From the NCBI RefSeq assembly GCF_034932365.1, contig NZ_JAYGHR010000009.1, forward strand, positions 1-64,000: a stretch of 64,000 bases of DNA, in the 5' to 3' direction. This DNA comes from Capilliphycus robustus (GTDB lineage: Bacteria > Cyanobacteriota > Cyanobacteriia > Cyanobacteriales > Microcoleaceae). The notes under the pieces are model-generated. The model ran no database searches and was not told the DNA's origin. It was given only the letters and a program-made list of their open reading frames with translations. Below, one piece after another: positions 25,055 through 33,702 of the stretch (position 1 is its first letter; every line of letters starts with the position of its first letter). The position numbers were made by a program, and so were the translations under genes.

Positions 25055-25987
25055 ATGCGAATTTTAGTCATGGGCGGAACCCGTTTTATCGGCGTTTACT
25101 TAACGAAAATCTTAGTCGAACAAGGTCACGAAGTCGTATTATTTAACCGAGGAAATAAACCCGCCCCCGTAGAAGGAATTCAACAAATACATGGCGATAG
25201 AACCGACGCCAATCAAATTAAAGAAAAACTAGCTAATGAAAACTTTGATGCGATTTTTGATAACAATGGACGGGAACTCAGCGATACCAAACCCCTCGCA
25301 GATTTATTCAAAGGAAAAGTCAAACATTTTGTCTATATGAGTTCGGCTGGAGTGTATTTAAAATCTCCTGAAATGCCTCATGTTGAAGGCGATAAAACCG
25401 ACCCAAAAAGCCGTCATTTAGGCAAATACGAAACCGAAACTTATCTACAAGAACAGCAATTACCCTGGACATCTATTCGCCCAACTTATATTTACGGCCC
25501 TCAAAATTATAACCCCTTAGAATCTTGGTTTTTTGATCGCATTGTTGCAAATCGTCCTATTCCTATTCCCGGTAACGGAGTGCATATTACTCAGTTAGGT
25601 CATGTGAAAGATTTAGCAAAGGCAATGGTTGCCGTATTAGGGAATGAAAATGCCATCGGTCAGGTGTATAATATCTCTGGCGATCGCTATGTTACTTTTG
25701 ATGGTTTGGCGGGTGCTTGTGCGGTTGCTGCGGGGAAATCAGCAGAAGATTTAAACATCATTCATTACGACCCCAAACAGTTTGATTTTGGCAAACAAAA
25801 GCCTTTTCCTCTGCGGCTTCAACATTTCTTTGCGGATGTTCACAAAGCGATGAACGAGTTAAATTGGCAACCGGAATATGATTTAATTTCGGGGTTAAAA
25901 GATTCGTTTCAAAATGATTATCAGATGTCAGATAAAGCTGAGGTTGATTTTAGTTTAGACGACGAAATTATCAACGCAGTTAAGTAA
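25055..25987 (+). CDS. NAD-dependent epimerase/dehydratase family protein, CSP41b-like
   Basis: A 310-residue atypical short-chain dehydrogenase. The Rossmann motif is MRILVMGGTRFIGVYLTKIL (GGTRFIG instead of GxxGxxG). The region YMSSAGVYLKSPEMPHVEGD and RPTYIYGPQNYNPLESWFFD match the cyanobacterial ancestors of the plastid RNA-binding proteins CSP41a/b. The usual YxxxK is displaced or absent (GKYETETYL in that region), so catalysis as an epimerase is uncertain. In plastids these proteins bind and stabilise RNA; in cyanobacteria the role is less clear. A ribosome-binding AAAAAGGAC precedes the ATG. Palindrome DNA follows. Confidence 0.85.
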   Translation: MRILVMGGTRFIGVYLTKILVEQGHEVVLFNRGNKPAPVEGIQQIHGDRTDANQIKEKLANENFDAIFDNNGRELSDTKPLADLFKGKVKHFVYMSSAGVYLKSPEMPHVEGDKTDPKSRHLGKYETETYLQEQQLPWTSIRPTYIYGPQNYNPLESWFFDRIVANRPIPIPGNGVHITQLGHVKDLAKAMVAVLGNENAIGQVYNISGDRYVTFDGLAGACAVAAGKSAEDLNIIHYDPKQFDFGKQKPFPLRLQHFFADVHKAMNELNWQPEYDLISGLKDSFQNDYQMSDKAEVDFSLDDEIINAVK

Positions 25988-26034
25988 CGCACCATATCTG
26001 GTAAGTTTTGGGCGCAATTTCGGATGCCAATTCA

Positions 26035-26053
26035 GGGCGCAAGCCTTGCGCCC
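26035..26053. repeat. Perfect-arm palindrome before the KGK gene
   Basis: GGGCGCAAGCCTTGCGCCC: nine-base arms around one central base. It is followed by CTAC, i.e. the GTAGGGGC-type repeat family in one orientation. The same 19 bases recur at 26534-26552. Confidence 0.75.
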
Positions 26054-26079
26054 CTACAGATCATTTTATAGGGTTTAAT

Positions 26080-26526
26080 ATGAGTCAGTTTGAATTATTA
26101 AATGATGACACTACTATCTTGATGATTAATCAGGATACTTTTACTGTTGCTAGGTTGAAACAACTAATTTCTAAAAAACTATATCAAAAATTAGTTGAAA
26201 AACCAGGAAATACTTCGTATAGTATTCAATCATCTTTTCTTAAAGGTCTTATTATTGGTGAAGAACAAAATGTGAAAATTAGTATGAGTAATTTTCAATT
26301 CACCTTTCCGACAGAAGGAATGGATTGTAAACTCTTAAACTTAAATACTAAAGAATGGGAGTTAGGTAAGTTAAGGATATTTTCTGATGTAAAAATAACT
26401 AATAATGGGGGTAATATTAATGCTAAAATAAACGAACTTAAACTGGAATTTGCAACAGACGAACCACCGCTATCAGACATCGAAACATCATTAGACGAAT
26501 TTAGAAAACAGAACCTAGAATCATAA
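26080..26526 (+). CDS. KGK-domain protein
   Basis: A 148-residue protein. The C-terminal half has the elements of the cyanobacterial KGK domain: a hydrophobic piece with an acidic-cysteine block (FPTEGMDCKLLNLNTKEW), the lysine/glycine-rich GKLRIFSDVK, and the final KLEFATDEPP. KGK proteins occur in multiple copies in filamentous cyanobacteria and have no known function to my knowledge. I chose the ATG at 26080 (MSQFELLNDD), not the upstream 26008 start, because the intervening codons run through the palindrome repeat. The base composition is AT-richer than its neighbours. It is bracketed by inverted copies of the same palindrome. Confidence 0.72.
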   Translation: MSQFELLNDDTTILMINQDTFTVARLKQLISKKLYQKLVEKPGNTSYSIQSSFLKGLIIGEEQNVKISMSNFQFTFPTEGMDCKLLNLNTKEWELGKLRIFSDVKITNNGGNINAKINELKLEFATDEPPLSDIETSLDEFRKQNLES

Positions 26527-26533
26527 ACCGTAG

Positions 26534-26552
26534 GGGCGCAAGCCTTGCGCCC
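26534..26552. repeat. Palindrome after the KGK gene (inverted relative to 26035)
   Basis: The same 19 bases as 26035-26053, here preceded by GTAG instead of followed by CTAC, so the flanking context is inverted. Confidence 0.75.
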
Positions 26553-26570
26553 TCTGTGGCGGTACATCCC

Positions 26571-26603
26571 AAAAACCCGGTTTCTCGAAGAAACCGGGTT
26601 TTT
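26571..26603. terminator. Bidirectional hairpin terminator (AAACCCGGTTTC family)
   Basis: AAAAACCCGGTTTCTCGAAG followed by AAACCGGGTTTTT, located between the convergent KGK and methyltransferase genes. A-run and T-run on the two sides allow use from either direction. Confidence 0.85.
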
Positions 26604-26604
26604 A

Positions 26605-27282
26605 TTAAAGCCGTTGATATTGTAGGCGAAATTGTACAACTCCCGGTTTATCTTCTTCAATAAAACGATCTCGGCGAATTTCTTCTAAACCTAACTGTTT
26701 AAACTGCGATAATTCCCCCTCAGATAACGGCCAGGGCGGGCCATCGGGTTCATTTTCACTATCCCGATAACGAGTAATAACGATTAATGTACCATTCTCT
26801 GCAACTAACGAAGAAATAGCTTGAATACTATCTGAACGCATATTCAGAGGTAACGCTTGAATGGTGCGACATTCAAACACAAAATCAAAACTATGTTGTA
26901 AACTAGAATCAAGGTTAAATAAATCCCCAACAAAATAATTAACCTCGGAATCAGGAAAACGTTGATGACACCAAGAAATCGCCGTCGGAGAGATATCAAA
27001 CGCTGTTACTTTAAAGCCTAATTTTGCCAACGCTTCAGCATCATCGCCTAACCCGCAACCAATCACAATCGCCGTTTTTCCGTCTGTTTTTGGGGGATAT
27101 TTCCCTAACCAATCTTGTAGATAAGGATGAGGTTGTGAACGCGCCCAGGGAACTTGAGAAGTATCACCTTCTGCGTCAGTATACACGGTTTCAAACCATC
27201 CCGTCGCATCGTTATTTTTTAGAGATTCTGTTGCGAGAGAAACGATTTTATTTCTAAGGGCTTCAAGGTTATTTTCAGACAT
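26605..27282 (-). CDS. Class I SAM-dependent methyltransferase (TPMT-like)
   Basis: A 225-residue Rossmann-fold methyltransferase. SAM-binding motif I is AIVIGCGLGDDAEALAKLGF at about 70-89, with the acidic loop VTAFDISPTAISW (Asp95 region) and motif around YFVGDLFNL. The N-terminal block PWARSQPHPYLQDWL resembles the thiopurine/thiol and halide methyltransferase group, which act on small thiols, arsenic species or halides. The exact substrate is not readable. It stands alone; a shared hairpin terminator separates it from the convergent KGK gene. Confidence 0.82.
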   Translation of the reverse strand: MSENNLEALRNKIVSLATESLKNNDATGWFETVYTDAEGDTSQVPWARSQPHPYLQDWLGKYPPKTDGKTAIVIGCGLGDDAEALAKLGFKVTAFDISPTAISWCHQRFPDSEVNYFVGDLFNLDSSLQHSFDFVFECRTIQALPLNMRSDSIQAISSLVAENGTLIVITRYRDSENEPDGPPWPLSEGELSQFKQLGLEEIRRDRFIEEDKPGVVQFRLQYQRL

Positions 27283-27301
27283 GATCGTTTAATAGTAACT
27301 G

Positions 27302-27334
27302 AAAATTGGGGAGTCGAATTGACTCCCCAATTTT
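27302..27334 (-). terminator. Rho-independent terminator after DAHP synthase
   Basis: AAAATTGGGGAGTC (27302-27315) pairs with GACTCCCCAATTTT (27321-27334) around a five-base loop: 14 perfect pairs. It lies 60 bp past the 3' end of the DAHP synthase gene on the minus strand. Confidence 0.8.
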
Positions 27335-27395
27335 GTAAAATGAAACAGCCCTGACCAAGGGGGGCAGACTGCTGTCGCCTGTATTGGGTGAAAAT

Positions 27396-28457
27396 CTAGG
27401 CTAAAACAGGTTGTTGTTGGGGCCAACGATTAACGGCTTTCCCAATTACCGCCATTTCTTCCATCAAACGATCAAATCGCTCAGGAGTCAAGGATTGTGG
27501 GCCGTCAGAAAGGGCTTTAGCGGGGTTAGGATGAACTTCGATCATCAACGCATCGGTTCCCGCAGCAACAGCCGCCATCGCCATCGCTGGAACGTATTCT
27601 GCTAAACCAGTACCATGACTGGGATCAATCATAATCGGTAAGTGAGTCAGCGATCGCAATACGGGAATTACAGACAAGTCTAAAGTATTGCGAGTGTAGC
27701 GGCGATCAAACGTCCGAATTCCCCGTTCACAGAGAATCACATTAGGATTTCCGGCGGCTAAGATATATTCGGCTGCCATGATCCACTCTTCAATGGTGGC
27801 GGACATTCCGCGCTTCAACAATACAGGTTTGTCTTGAGCGCCAACTTTTTTGAGGAGGGAGAAGTTTTGCATATTGCGGGCGCCAATTTGGATGATATCG
27901 GCGAATTTCCCCAATACTTCCAGGTCTTCGGCGTCCATGAGTTCGGTAATGATCCCTAAGCCGGTTGCTTGACGAGCGGCGTCTAATAGGTGTAAGGCGC
28001 TTTCCCCATGTCCTTGGAAGTCGTAGGGAGAAGTCCGAGGTTTGTAGGCACCCCCGCGCAGAAACTTTGCACCTGCGGCTTTGACTCGTTTAGCGGTTTC
28101 GACGATCATTTCTTCGTTTTCGACCGAACAGGGGCCTGCCGTAATCACGAGGGGATGATGTTCACCAAAATAAACGGTACCTGCGGGGGTCGGAACTGCG
28201 ACTTCGCTAGCTTCTCCGTGACGATACTCCCGACAAGCGCGTTTGAAGGGTTTTTCGACCCGTAACACCTGTTCAATAAACGGACTCATTTCTTGGAGTT
28301 GCAAGGGGTCTAGGTCGGCAGTTTCTCCGACTAAACCAATGACAACTTTATGCTGACCCACGATTTTTTCGGGGGTAACATTCCAAGTGGTCTTCAAGTC
28401 TTCGCTTAAGCGTTCAATTTCGGCTTCGGGTGAGCCGACTTTCATTACAATAATCAT
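27396..28457 (-). CDS. aroF: 3-deoxy-7-phosphoheptulonate synthase (DAHP synthase), type I-beta
   Basis: Joins PEP and erythrose-4-phosphate in the first shikimate step. The 353-residue chain has an N-terminal regulatory/ferredoxin-like domain (MIIVMKVGSPEAEIERLSED, about 1-70) and a C-terminal TIM barrel. Barrel motifs are VITAGPCSVENEEMIVETA near 105, KFLRGGAYKPRTSPYDFQG near 130, and QDKPVLLKRGMSATIEEWI near 208. The metal/substrate region is ICERGIRTFD, and IDPSHGTG lies near 276. The class with this N-terminal extension is typical of cyanobacteria and Thermotoga-type enzymes, where the extra domain mediates aromatic amino-acid feedback. It stands alone, and a strong terminator follows at 27302-27334. 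Confidence 0.95.
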   Translation of the reverse strand: MIIVMKVGSPEAEIERLSEDLKTTWNVTPEKIVGQHKVVIGLVGETADLDPLQLQEMSPFIEQVLRVEKPFKRACREYRHGEASEVAVPTPAGTVYFGEHHPLVITAGPCSVENEEMIVETAKRVKAAGAKFLRGGAYKPRTSPYDFQGHGESALHLLDAARQATGLGIITELMDAEDLEVLGKFADIIQIGARNMQNFSLLKKVGAQDKPVLLKRGMSATIEEWIMAAEYILAAGNPNVILCERGIRTFDRRYTRNTLDLSVIPVLRSLTHLPIMIDPSHGTGLAEYVPAMAMAAVAAGTDALMIEVHPNPAKALSDGPQSLTPERFDRLMEEMAVIGKAVNRWPQQQPVLA

Positions 28458-28588
28458 TTATTGCTATGGGGTCTATGGTTAATTTGAGTCATGGGTGGGG
28501 CGTTGGAAGTTCCTAACATCTCAACACCCGGCCGCTGCTTTTATAAAGATCACTTTAGCGTATGACCCACACCTTAATTTTTCCGTTT

Positions 28589-29110
28589 TTAATTCTTAAT
28601 TTTTGCTCTACTTTCTTGTCGAGCTTCTTTCCAGGCTTGTACAGTCCGGCCTATGTTCAGTTTAAACTCTTGCCAACCCACAATGCCTCCTGGGCGATCT
28701 TCATCCCAAGACGTGGAGAATATTCCGTAACTCAATCCCAGAACGCTTAAGCCAAAACAACCCAAACTCGCTAATAAAACGGCTGTATTGGGGAGGATAA
28801 ATACTTCATTGACGATAATAAAGTAGCTCCCGATAAAGATGCTGATTGCCATGAATAGCGGTACGCCGGATAATAAAGCCATCCGAAACAGCATCCTCTG
28901 ACTGACGATTTCGGGAATTGTGCTTTCTTCCCGAGAAGCAGAGCGTTTTTTGGCCGGTTCCGGTGATTGTTTCTTCTCCGACTTGCGAGTTGAAAGGGCT
29001 GGGGGATTTTTTGGGGTTTCCGGTTCGGTCGGTTGGGATTGATCAGCCGCTTTTTTGCGATTTTTAGCGGGTTCAAAGGGTAGACGTTGGCGTGGGCGTT
29101 CGGAAGACAT
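28589..29110 (-). CDS. PAM68-family photosystem assembly protein
   Basis: A 173-residue protein of the PAM68 family. A charged, Pro/Lys-rich N-terminus (residues 1-70) precedes the conserved EIVSQRMLFRMALLSGVPLF, two membrane segments (about 78-100 and 108-130) and the tail block SYGIFSTSWDEDRPGGIVGW. In plants PAM68 helps assemble photosystem II (CP47 insertion) together with ribosome-associated factors; the cyanobacterial homologue is a thylakoid protein acting early in assembly. It follows rpsO on the same strand with a 65-bp gap, the arrangement commonly seen in cyanobacteria, which supports the identification and suggests co-expression with translation. Confidence 0.88.
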   Translation of the reverse strand: MSSERPRQRLPFEPAKNRKKAADQSQPTEPETPKNPPALSTRKSEKKQSPEPAKKRSASREESTIPEIVSQRMLFRMALLSGVPLFMAISIFIGSYFIIVNEVFILPNTAVLLASLGCFGLSVLGLSYGIFSTSWDEDRPGGIVGWQEFKLNIGRTVQAWKEARQESRAKIKN

Positions 29111-29175
29111 GGCAAGATTCCCTCTGAAATTGGGTGTGGGCGGGATGAACTTTAAAGGTATTGAGACAGTCGGAC

Positions 29176-29445
29176 TTATCCCCGAATTCCCAAGCGTTGA
29201 ATTAGGGCGCGATATTTATCATTGTCTCCATTGCGAATAAACGCTAACAAACGCTTGCGATGTCCGATCATTTTCAGGAGTCCTCGGGTGGAGGAGTAGT
29301 CTTTTTTGTTTTGCTTGAGGTGGGCGCTGAGTTTGTTAATCCGTTCGGTGAGCAGAGCGACTTGTACTTCAGCCGATCCGGTATCGGTTCCGTGTACTTG
29401 GTGGTCGGTGATGATTTCTTGTTTACGTTCTTGGGTCAGACTCAT
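29176..29445 (-). CDS. rpsO: 30S ribosomal protein S15 (uS15)
   Basis: An 89-residue ribosomal protein that binds 16S rRNA in the central domain of the small subunit. The sequence has the family core QVHGTDTGSAEVQVALLTER and INKLSAHLKQNKKDYSSTRG, followed by LLKMIGHRKRLLAFIRNGDN. Length is exactly normal. It is the first gene of the rpsO-PAM68 pair; the 341-bp gap upstream holds its promoter and leader. S15 often represses its own mRNA in bacteria; no specific leader structure was identified here. Confidence 0.98.
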   Translation of the reverse strand: MSLTQERKQEIITDHQVHGTDTGSAEVQVALLTERINKLSAHLKQNKKDYSSTRGLLKMIGHRKRLLAFIRNGDNDKYRALIQRLGIRG

Positions 29446-29786
29446 GGCTTGAAATTGTACTTAGTTGCTAAATTTACACAATTGTTAATCCTATCATATT
29501 CTATTAGACTTGAGTATAAGCTTAGGGTACTGGCCAACGACTGGCGGGGTTGTTGCGTCACAGGAGGCGCACTGCTCACTGAGTTTGATTTACCTGTTTT
29601 GTTTGAGTTGTGGAATTATTGTTGATGTATTAGTCATGCGTAGCTTCAGGTTAACCCCACAACATCATTTTAAGCGATCGCGCTCCGGGTTGTCAACCCC
29701 TTTATTCTTTGACGCGCGGCCAAAGGGAGAGATACCTAGATTCAAAAATCGCCAACTTTAGTGCAGACAGAAAGTTTTTATATATA
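29446..29786. other. Gene-free region upstream of rpsO
   Basis: A 341-bp gap between rpsO and the transporter gene, both on the minus strand. It holds the rpsO promoter and leader. One HIP1-like AGCGATCGCGCT lies near 29674. No gene, riboswitch or strong hairpin was recognised. Confidence 0.45.
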
Positions 29787-31268
29787 TTAATCTAATTCAC
29801 TTTCTAAGACTGTAGCGATCGCTTTTTGAGCATTTTCTTGGAACTCCCGAATATTAACGCGACTGAGTAGAGAAATGGCAATCATCATCCCGACAGCTTG
29901 CACCGCAAAGACGAGACTATAAGCGAGTACAGGAACCGAAAATATTGTTCGACCTAAATCTAACACAGCGCCTCCCATTAAAGTTGCTATTCCTCGCGCC
30001 ATCGACTGAGCGAGTCCCCAGGCACCGATAAAAGTCCCGGCTGTTTCAGCAGCAGTCAGATCAAGCATTAAACCAATAGCGCCTGCTGTCAGGACTCCTG
30101 AAGCCACTCCAAACAGCAGTAACCCGCCTTTCAGCATTTGGGGGTCAGCGACGACGCCAGCAGTGATAAATAGACTTAAACAAATAATCGTGCCAATACA
30201 GCCGACTTTAACGGTATTTTTCTTGCCTAAACGGGGAGTAATTAAAAAGCCTGTTGAAGCAATTCCGGCTAAGGTTCCCATTCCAAAAAAGGCGTTGAGT
30301 TGGGTGGTTTCGGAAATACACATTTCAAAGACTTCGCCGCCATAGGGTTCGAGTACGGCATCCTGCATAAACAGGCTAATACTCATCACCAGGAGGAAGG
30401 TAAAAAATAAACCCGTTTGACGGCTAGCGGTTAAGATTCGTAACGCTCGAGCCAGGGTAATTTGGTCTTCTCGTTCAACGACAGTCGAACGGCTAGCATA
30501 GCGGGAAAATCGCTTTTCAACGCCTACTGTTGAGAGTAAACATAAACCAAAAACAATGGCTGGAACGAGGATAAATAAGGGATTAATAACAGATTGCAAT
30601 TGAGCAATATTAACAACAGAAGTTGTTTGTGTGGTATTTTCGGAGAGAATGTCAGCGCCGCAAACTTCGGGACGGTTGAGGATTTTTGAGCTAATAATCG
30701 CTCCGATAACAATGCCGATCATTAACATTGACCAAACAATACTTACCAGTTTAGAGCGGTTATCTTCATCGGAAACATCAAAGAGTAACGCTGCAAAGGG
30801 TGTGGAACTGGCGCTCAAAGCCAAGCCGTAGAGGGCAAATACGAGGGCGAGTAGGGCTGCCCAAGCATAAGTTATATTACTCAAGCCTGTATTTTGTAGG
30901 CTGATTCCCAACTGCCAAGTCACCTGTAGGGCGAAGAAGGAGAGAATTGTAAAGAAAATAGCACCTAACCAAATATAGCCACTGCGATGGTGTCCGAATA
31001 GGGTCTTGGCATCGGACATCTGACCAAACCAAATTCTCGCGGGAGCGACAAATTGGTACATGGCGATCGCACCTGCGGCCATCAGAGCGGGAACCTTTAA
31101 CTCATCGATCATCACTCGGTTGATCACGCCCAAGGTGAGCAGGGACATAATGCCTAATCCCATCTGAAATAAACCGAGCCGAAACATGGTGAGGAGGTGA
31201 ACTTTGGGCTTTGGTGGGCTATCTACTGGGGTAGAAGGGGTAGATTGTGGTAAACCATCGATTGCCAT
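29787..31268 (-). CDS. BCD-family (PucC-like) MFS membrane transporter
   Basis: A 493-residue protein with about 12 membrane segments belonging to the PucC/BCD branch of the major facilitator superfamily. Diagnostic pieces are FRLGLFQMGLGIMSLLTLGV and NRVMIDELKVPALMAAGAIA near the N-terminus, PARIWFGQMSDAKTLFGHHR, and the later GLAQSMARGIATLMGGAVLD. In purple bacteria PucC helps assemble light-harvesting complexes; cyanobacterial members are presumed to handle chlorophyll or its precursors but are not well characterised. It stands alone, and the upstream divergent gene is an unrelated hydrolase. Confidence 0.87.
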   Translation of the reverse strand: MAIDGLPQSTPSTPVDSPPKPKVHLLTMFRLGLFQMGLGIMSLLTLGVINRVMIDELKVPALMAAGAIAMYQFVAPARIWFGQMSDAKTLFGHHRSGYIWLGAIFFTILSFFALQVTWQLGISLQNTGLSNITYAWAALLALVFALYGLALSASSTPFAALLFDVSDEDNRSKLVSIVWSMLMIGIVIGAIISSKILNRPEVCGADILSENTTQTTSVVNIAQLQSVINPLFILVPAIVFGLCLLSTVGVEKRFSRYASRSTVVEREDQITLARALRILTASRQTGLFFTFLLVMSISLFMQDAVLEPYGGEVFEMCISETTQLNAFFGMGTLAGIASTGFLITPRLGKKNTVKVGCIGTIICLSLFITAGVVADPQMLKGGLLLFGVASGVLTAGAIGLMLDLTAAETAGTFIGAWGLAQSMARGIATLMGGAVLDLGRTIFSVPVLAYSLVFAVQAVGMMIAISLLSRVNIREFQENAQKAIATVLESELD

Positions 31269-31409
31269 AGCACAAGCGTAGAAACGATTCTGATAAACTT
31301 TCTTAATTTAATATAAACCCTAACTGAGCTTATAAGATATAATAGGCTAGGATAATTCAATAAAATCCTGAGTAATTCTTGCTTTTTGTTTATTTATATT
31401 AAATCCTTT

Positions 31410-32033
31410 ATGGAACCTGCCATAATATCAAAGGTGATCAAGATTCAAACCGCAAATATTCATTATTTTGAGGGGGGAGATCCGCAATATCCGTCCGTGT
31501 TGTTTCTACATGGATCGAGTTTTAGTTCTAAAACTTGGAAAGATCTGGGTACGCTCAAGCGGTTGACTCAGAAAAGTTTTCATGTGGTGGCGATTGATCT
31601 ACCGGGTTATGGAAAGTCCGAATCGATTTCCGATTATCATGTTGAATTTTTACCGAAATTGGTTGATAAATTAAATCTCAAAGGGGCTGTTTTAGTGTCT
31701 CCGTCGATGAGTGGAACTTACAGCTTGTCTTTTGTGGTTAAGCATTCCGAACAGCTTCAAGGGTTTGTGGCAGTTGCTCCGGTGGGAATTTTGAAAATGA
31801 CTCAGCAACTTCGAGGAATTTTACTCCCGACTTTGGCAATTTGGGGGAGTGATGATCGGATTGTTCCGGTTGAACAGGCAGATCTTTTAGTTGAATTGAT
31901 GCCCAATGCTCAAAAGGTTATTTTACCCAAAGCGGGTCATGCTTGTTATATGAAAGCAACGAATAAGTTTCACGAAGCATTGATTCAGTTTGTTGAGAAA
32001 GTGACGAAAGAAGAATCGGAAGAATCTTGTTAA
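31410..32033 (+). CDS. Alpha/beta hydrolase, ABHD14-like
   Basis: A 207-residue alpha/beta hydrolase. The oxyanion region is VLFLHGSSFSSKTWKDLGTL, the nucleophile elbow is LVSPSMSGTYSLSF (S-x-S-x-S-G rather than the usual G-x-S-x-G), the acid is WGSDDRIVP, and the catalytic histidine is in KAGHACYMK. The elbow and lid spacing resemble the eukaryotic ABHD14/CIB group. Esterase or deacetylase activity is likely but the substrate is unknown. I chose the ATG at 31410 over an in-frame TTG at 31386, since the strand IQTANIHYFEG starts soon after and no homologous residues precede it. It is followed by the CNB-domain gene. Confidence 0.82.
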   Translation: MEPAIISKVIKIQTANIHYFEGGDPQYPSVLFLHGSSFSSKTWKDLGTLKRLTQKSFHVVAIDLPGYGKSESISDYHVEFLPKLVDKLNLKGAVLVSPSMSGTYSLSFVVKHSEQLQGFVAVAPVGILKMTQQLRGILLPTLAIWGSDDRIVPVEQADLLVELMPNAQKVILPKAGHACYMKATNKFHEALIQFVEKVTKEESEESC

Positions 32034-32110
32034 GTTTGGGCCTCTCCGAAGAGATCGTTTAAAGGGTGTAATTGTTTAAAAAAAATCACGTTTATCAACT
32101 CTAAAATCTT

Positions 32111-32695
32111 ATGAGTGAACAACCTAAAAAGGCTTTATTTATTCTGGGTGGACTGGATGATCAGGATTTATCCTGGATTATTAATCGGGGAAAAACACAG
32201 GTGATTCCCCCCGGAGAAACGCTGATTTATGAAGGGAGAACCATTAGCGCTTTGTATATTGTTTTAAAAGGGGTGTTGAGTGTGTCTATTTCTCCGAATG
32301 GTGAACGAGAACTTGCAAAGCTCTATGAGGGAGAAGTTGTTGGTGAAATTTCGTTTATTGATAATCGTCCTCCTTTAGCAACGGTGAAAGCAATTGAAGA
32401 AAGTTTAGTATTGATGGTTCCTCGCTATGAATTAATCGCTCAACTCCATCGGAATGCCGGGTTTGCTTCTCGATTTTATCAAGGGATTTGTTTGTGTTTA
32501 GCCAGTCGGATGCGGGGAACCGTTAGGCGTTTGGGATATCAAGTTCAAGATCATTATCTCGAAGAAGTTGAGGAGGATACCAATGAACTCAATGAGAGTA
32601 AACAAGATTTTCTGGAGTTGGCTGAGGCTAAGTTTAATTGGCTGGTACATAGTTTAAAAGCGTCAGAAAGTAATCATCACTCGAGGAATTCTTGA
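32111..32695 (+). CDS. Cyclic nucleotide-binding domain protein (no DNA-binding domain), paralogue 1
   Basis: A 194-residue protein consisting of one cAMP/CRP-like beta-roll (about 8-130) and a charged C-terminal helix. Core pieces: VIPPGETLIYEGRTISALYI, VLKGVLSVSIS, and ELAKLYEGEVVGEISFIDNR (the phosphate-binding-cassette position, where EISFIDNRPPLATV replaces the canonical GELALxxxxPRAA). It lacks the C-terminal helix-turn-helix of Crp regulators, so it probably acts by protein contact. A paralogue with the same design lies at 54176-54727. The 3' end overlaps the convergent Rieske gene by 19 bp. Confidence 0.85.
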   Translation: MSEQPKKALFILGGLDDQDLSWIINRGKTQVIPPGETLIYEGRTISALYIVLKGVLSVSISPNGERELAKLYEGEVVGEISFIDNRPPLATVKAIEESLVLMVPRYELIAQLHRNAGFASRFYQGICLCLASRMRGTVRRLGYQVQDHYLEEVEEDTNELNESKQDFLELAEAKFNWLVHSLKASESNHHSRNS

Positions 32696-33702
32696 TGTTG
32701 GATTAAGCGTTGAACGCTGGCTAATGTCGGGTTAAATTCATAACTTTTTTGTTGAGGTTGATTGAGATAGGTTTGTTGTTCTTCTTCGATCATTTTAACA
32801 TCTTGTTCAACTAATCCATCGAGTAATTTTTGGGCTGAACCGAATAGTTTGTTTTTGAGAAAGCGCCGAAAGGGAATCGGTAATTTGTGCAGACGCCAAA
32901 AGGAATGTAGGGAGGTAAAATGGATGAGATAGGCTTTGGTTTCTGTTAAACTTACGGGGCAGAATAGACAGTAAATTTTAAAGTCTTTGCCGAGTGTTGA
33001 AACCCAATGGGGATAGATATAACTGACTTCTAAGGGTTCAGGATGGAGTTGACGTAAAGCGGGGAAAAATAGCTGAGAAATTGACCAGATTTTATCGATT
33101 TTATAGTAGCTTTTGGCTTGATAGTGGGCATCAACTCGATGGTTATCTTCATTTATTTTTTTTAAAATGGCATCTGTCCAGGCTTGCCAATCTTGATGTA
33201 AATGTCCGTGATACATATCCATCAAGTTCTCAATTAAAAAGGAATAATGAGCTTGACAGTGAATTAGAGAAACAGTCGCAATATAATTCAAATGATCCCA
33301 TTCAGGAACGCCTAATGGTTGGTTTTGAGTTGGATTTTTTCCTGGAAATAACCAGATAAAACCGTCTAATTCTTCAACTGGATACTGAAGAATTTTACAG
33401 TTTGGAAGTCTCTGGTGTTCGGCTAAATAGGGAATATTTACACATTCACCCTGAGCGTTAAATTGCCATCCATGATAGGCACATTCAAGATTCCCTTCAA
33501 TGATTTTACCATGACTCAGTTTAACTTGTCGATGGGGACAACGATTTTCTAAAGCCTGAATTTTTCCTTGTTTATTCCGAAATAAAACAATGGCTTGATT
33601 CCATAATATGACGTCTAAAGGTTGAGTGTTAACGTCACGACTCCGAGCGACAACATACCAATGATTTGGGTTGATTCCTAACTGACGAATTTTTTGATTC
33701 AT
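32677..33702 (-). CDS. cruH: Rieske non-heme iron oxygenase, CruH-like
   Basis: A 341-residue oxygenase. The Rieske cluster ligands are in CPHRQVKLSHGKIIEGNLEC (about 48-67) with the second pair in AYHGWQF. A non-heme iron site is plausible in the region ENLMDMYHGHLHQDW (about 160-174, N-x-x-D-x-x-H-x-x-x-H). The gene is translationally coupled: its ATG overlaps the stop of the upstream FAD/Rieske desaturase gene by four bases. Next to a CrtU/CruE-like desaturase, the likeliest role is hydroxylation or oxidation of the ring methyl groups of aromatic carotenoids, as proposed for CruH in synechoxanthin synthesis. That assignment rests on context and domain type; a different Rieske oxygenase substrate is possible. 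Confidence 0.72.
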   Translation of the reverse strand: MNQKIRQLGINPNHWYVVARSRDVNTQPLDVILWNQAIVLFRNKQGKIQALENRCPHRQVKLSHGKIIEGNLECAYHGWQFNAQGECVNIPYLAEHQRLPNCKILQYPVEELDGFIWLFPGKNPTQNQPLGVPEWDHLNYIATVSLIHCQAHYSFLIENLMDMYHGHLHQDWQAWTDAILKKINEDNHRVDAHYQAKSYYKIDKIWSISQLFFPALRQLHPEPLEVSYIYPHWVSTLGKDFKIYCLFCPVSLTETKAYLIHFTSLHSFWRLHKLPIPFRRFLKNKLFGSAQKLLDGLVEQDVKMIEEEQQTYLNQPQQKSYEFNPTLASVQRLIQHQEFLE

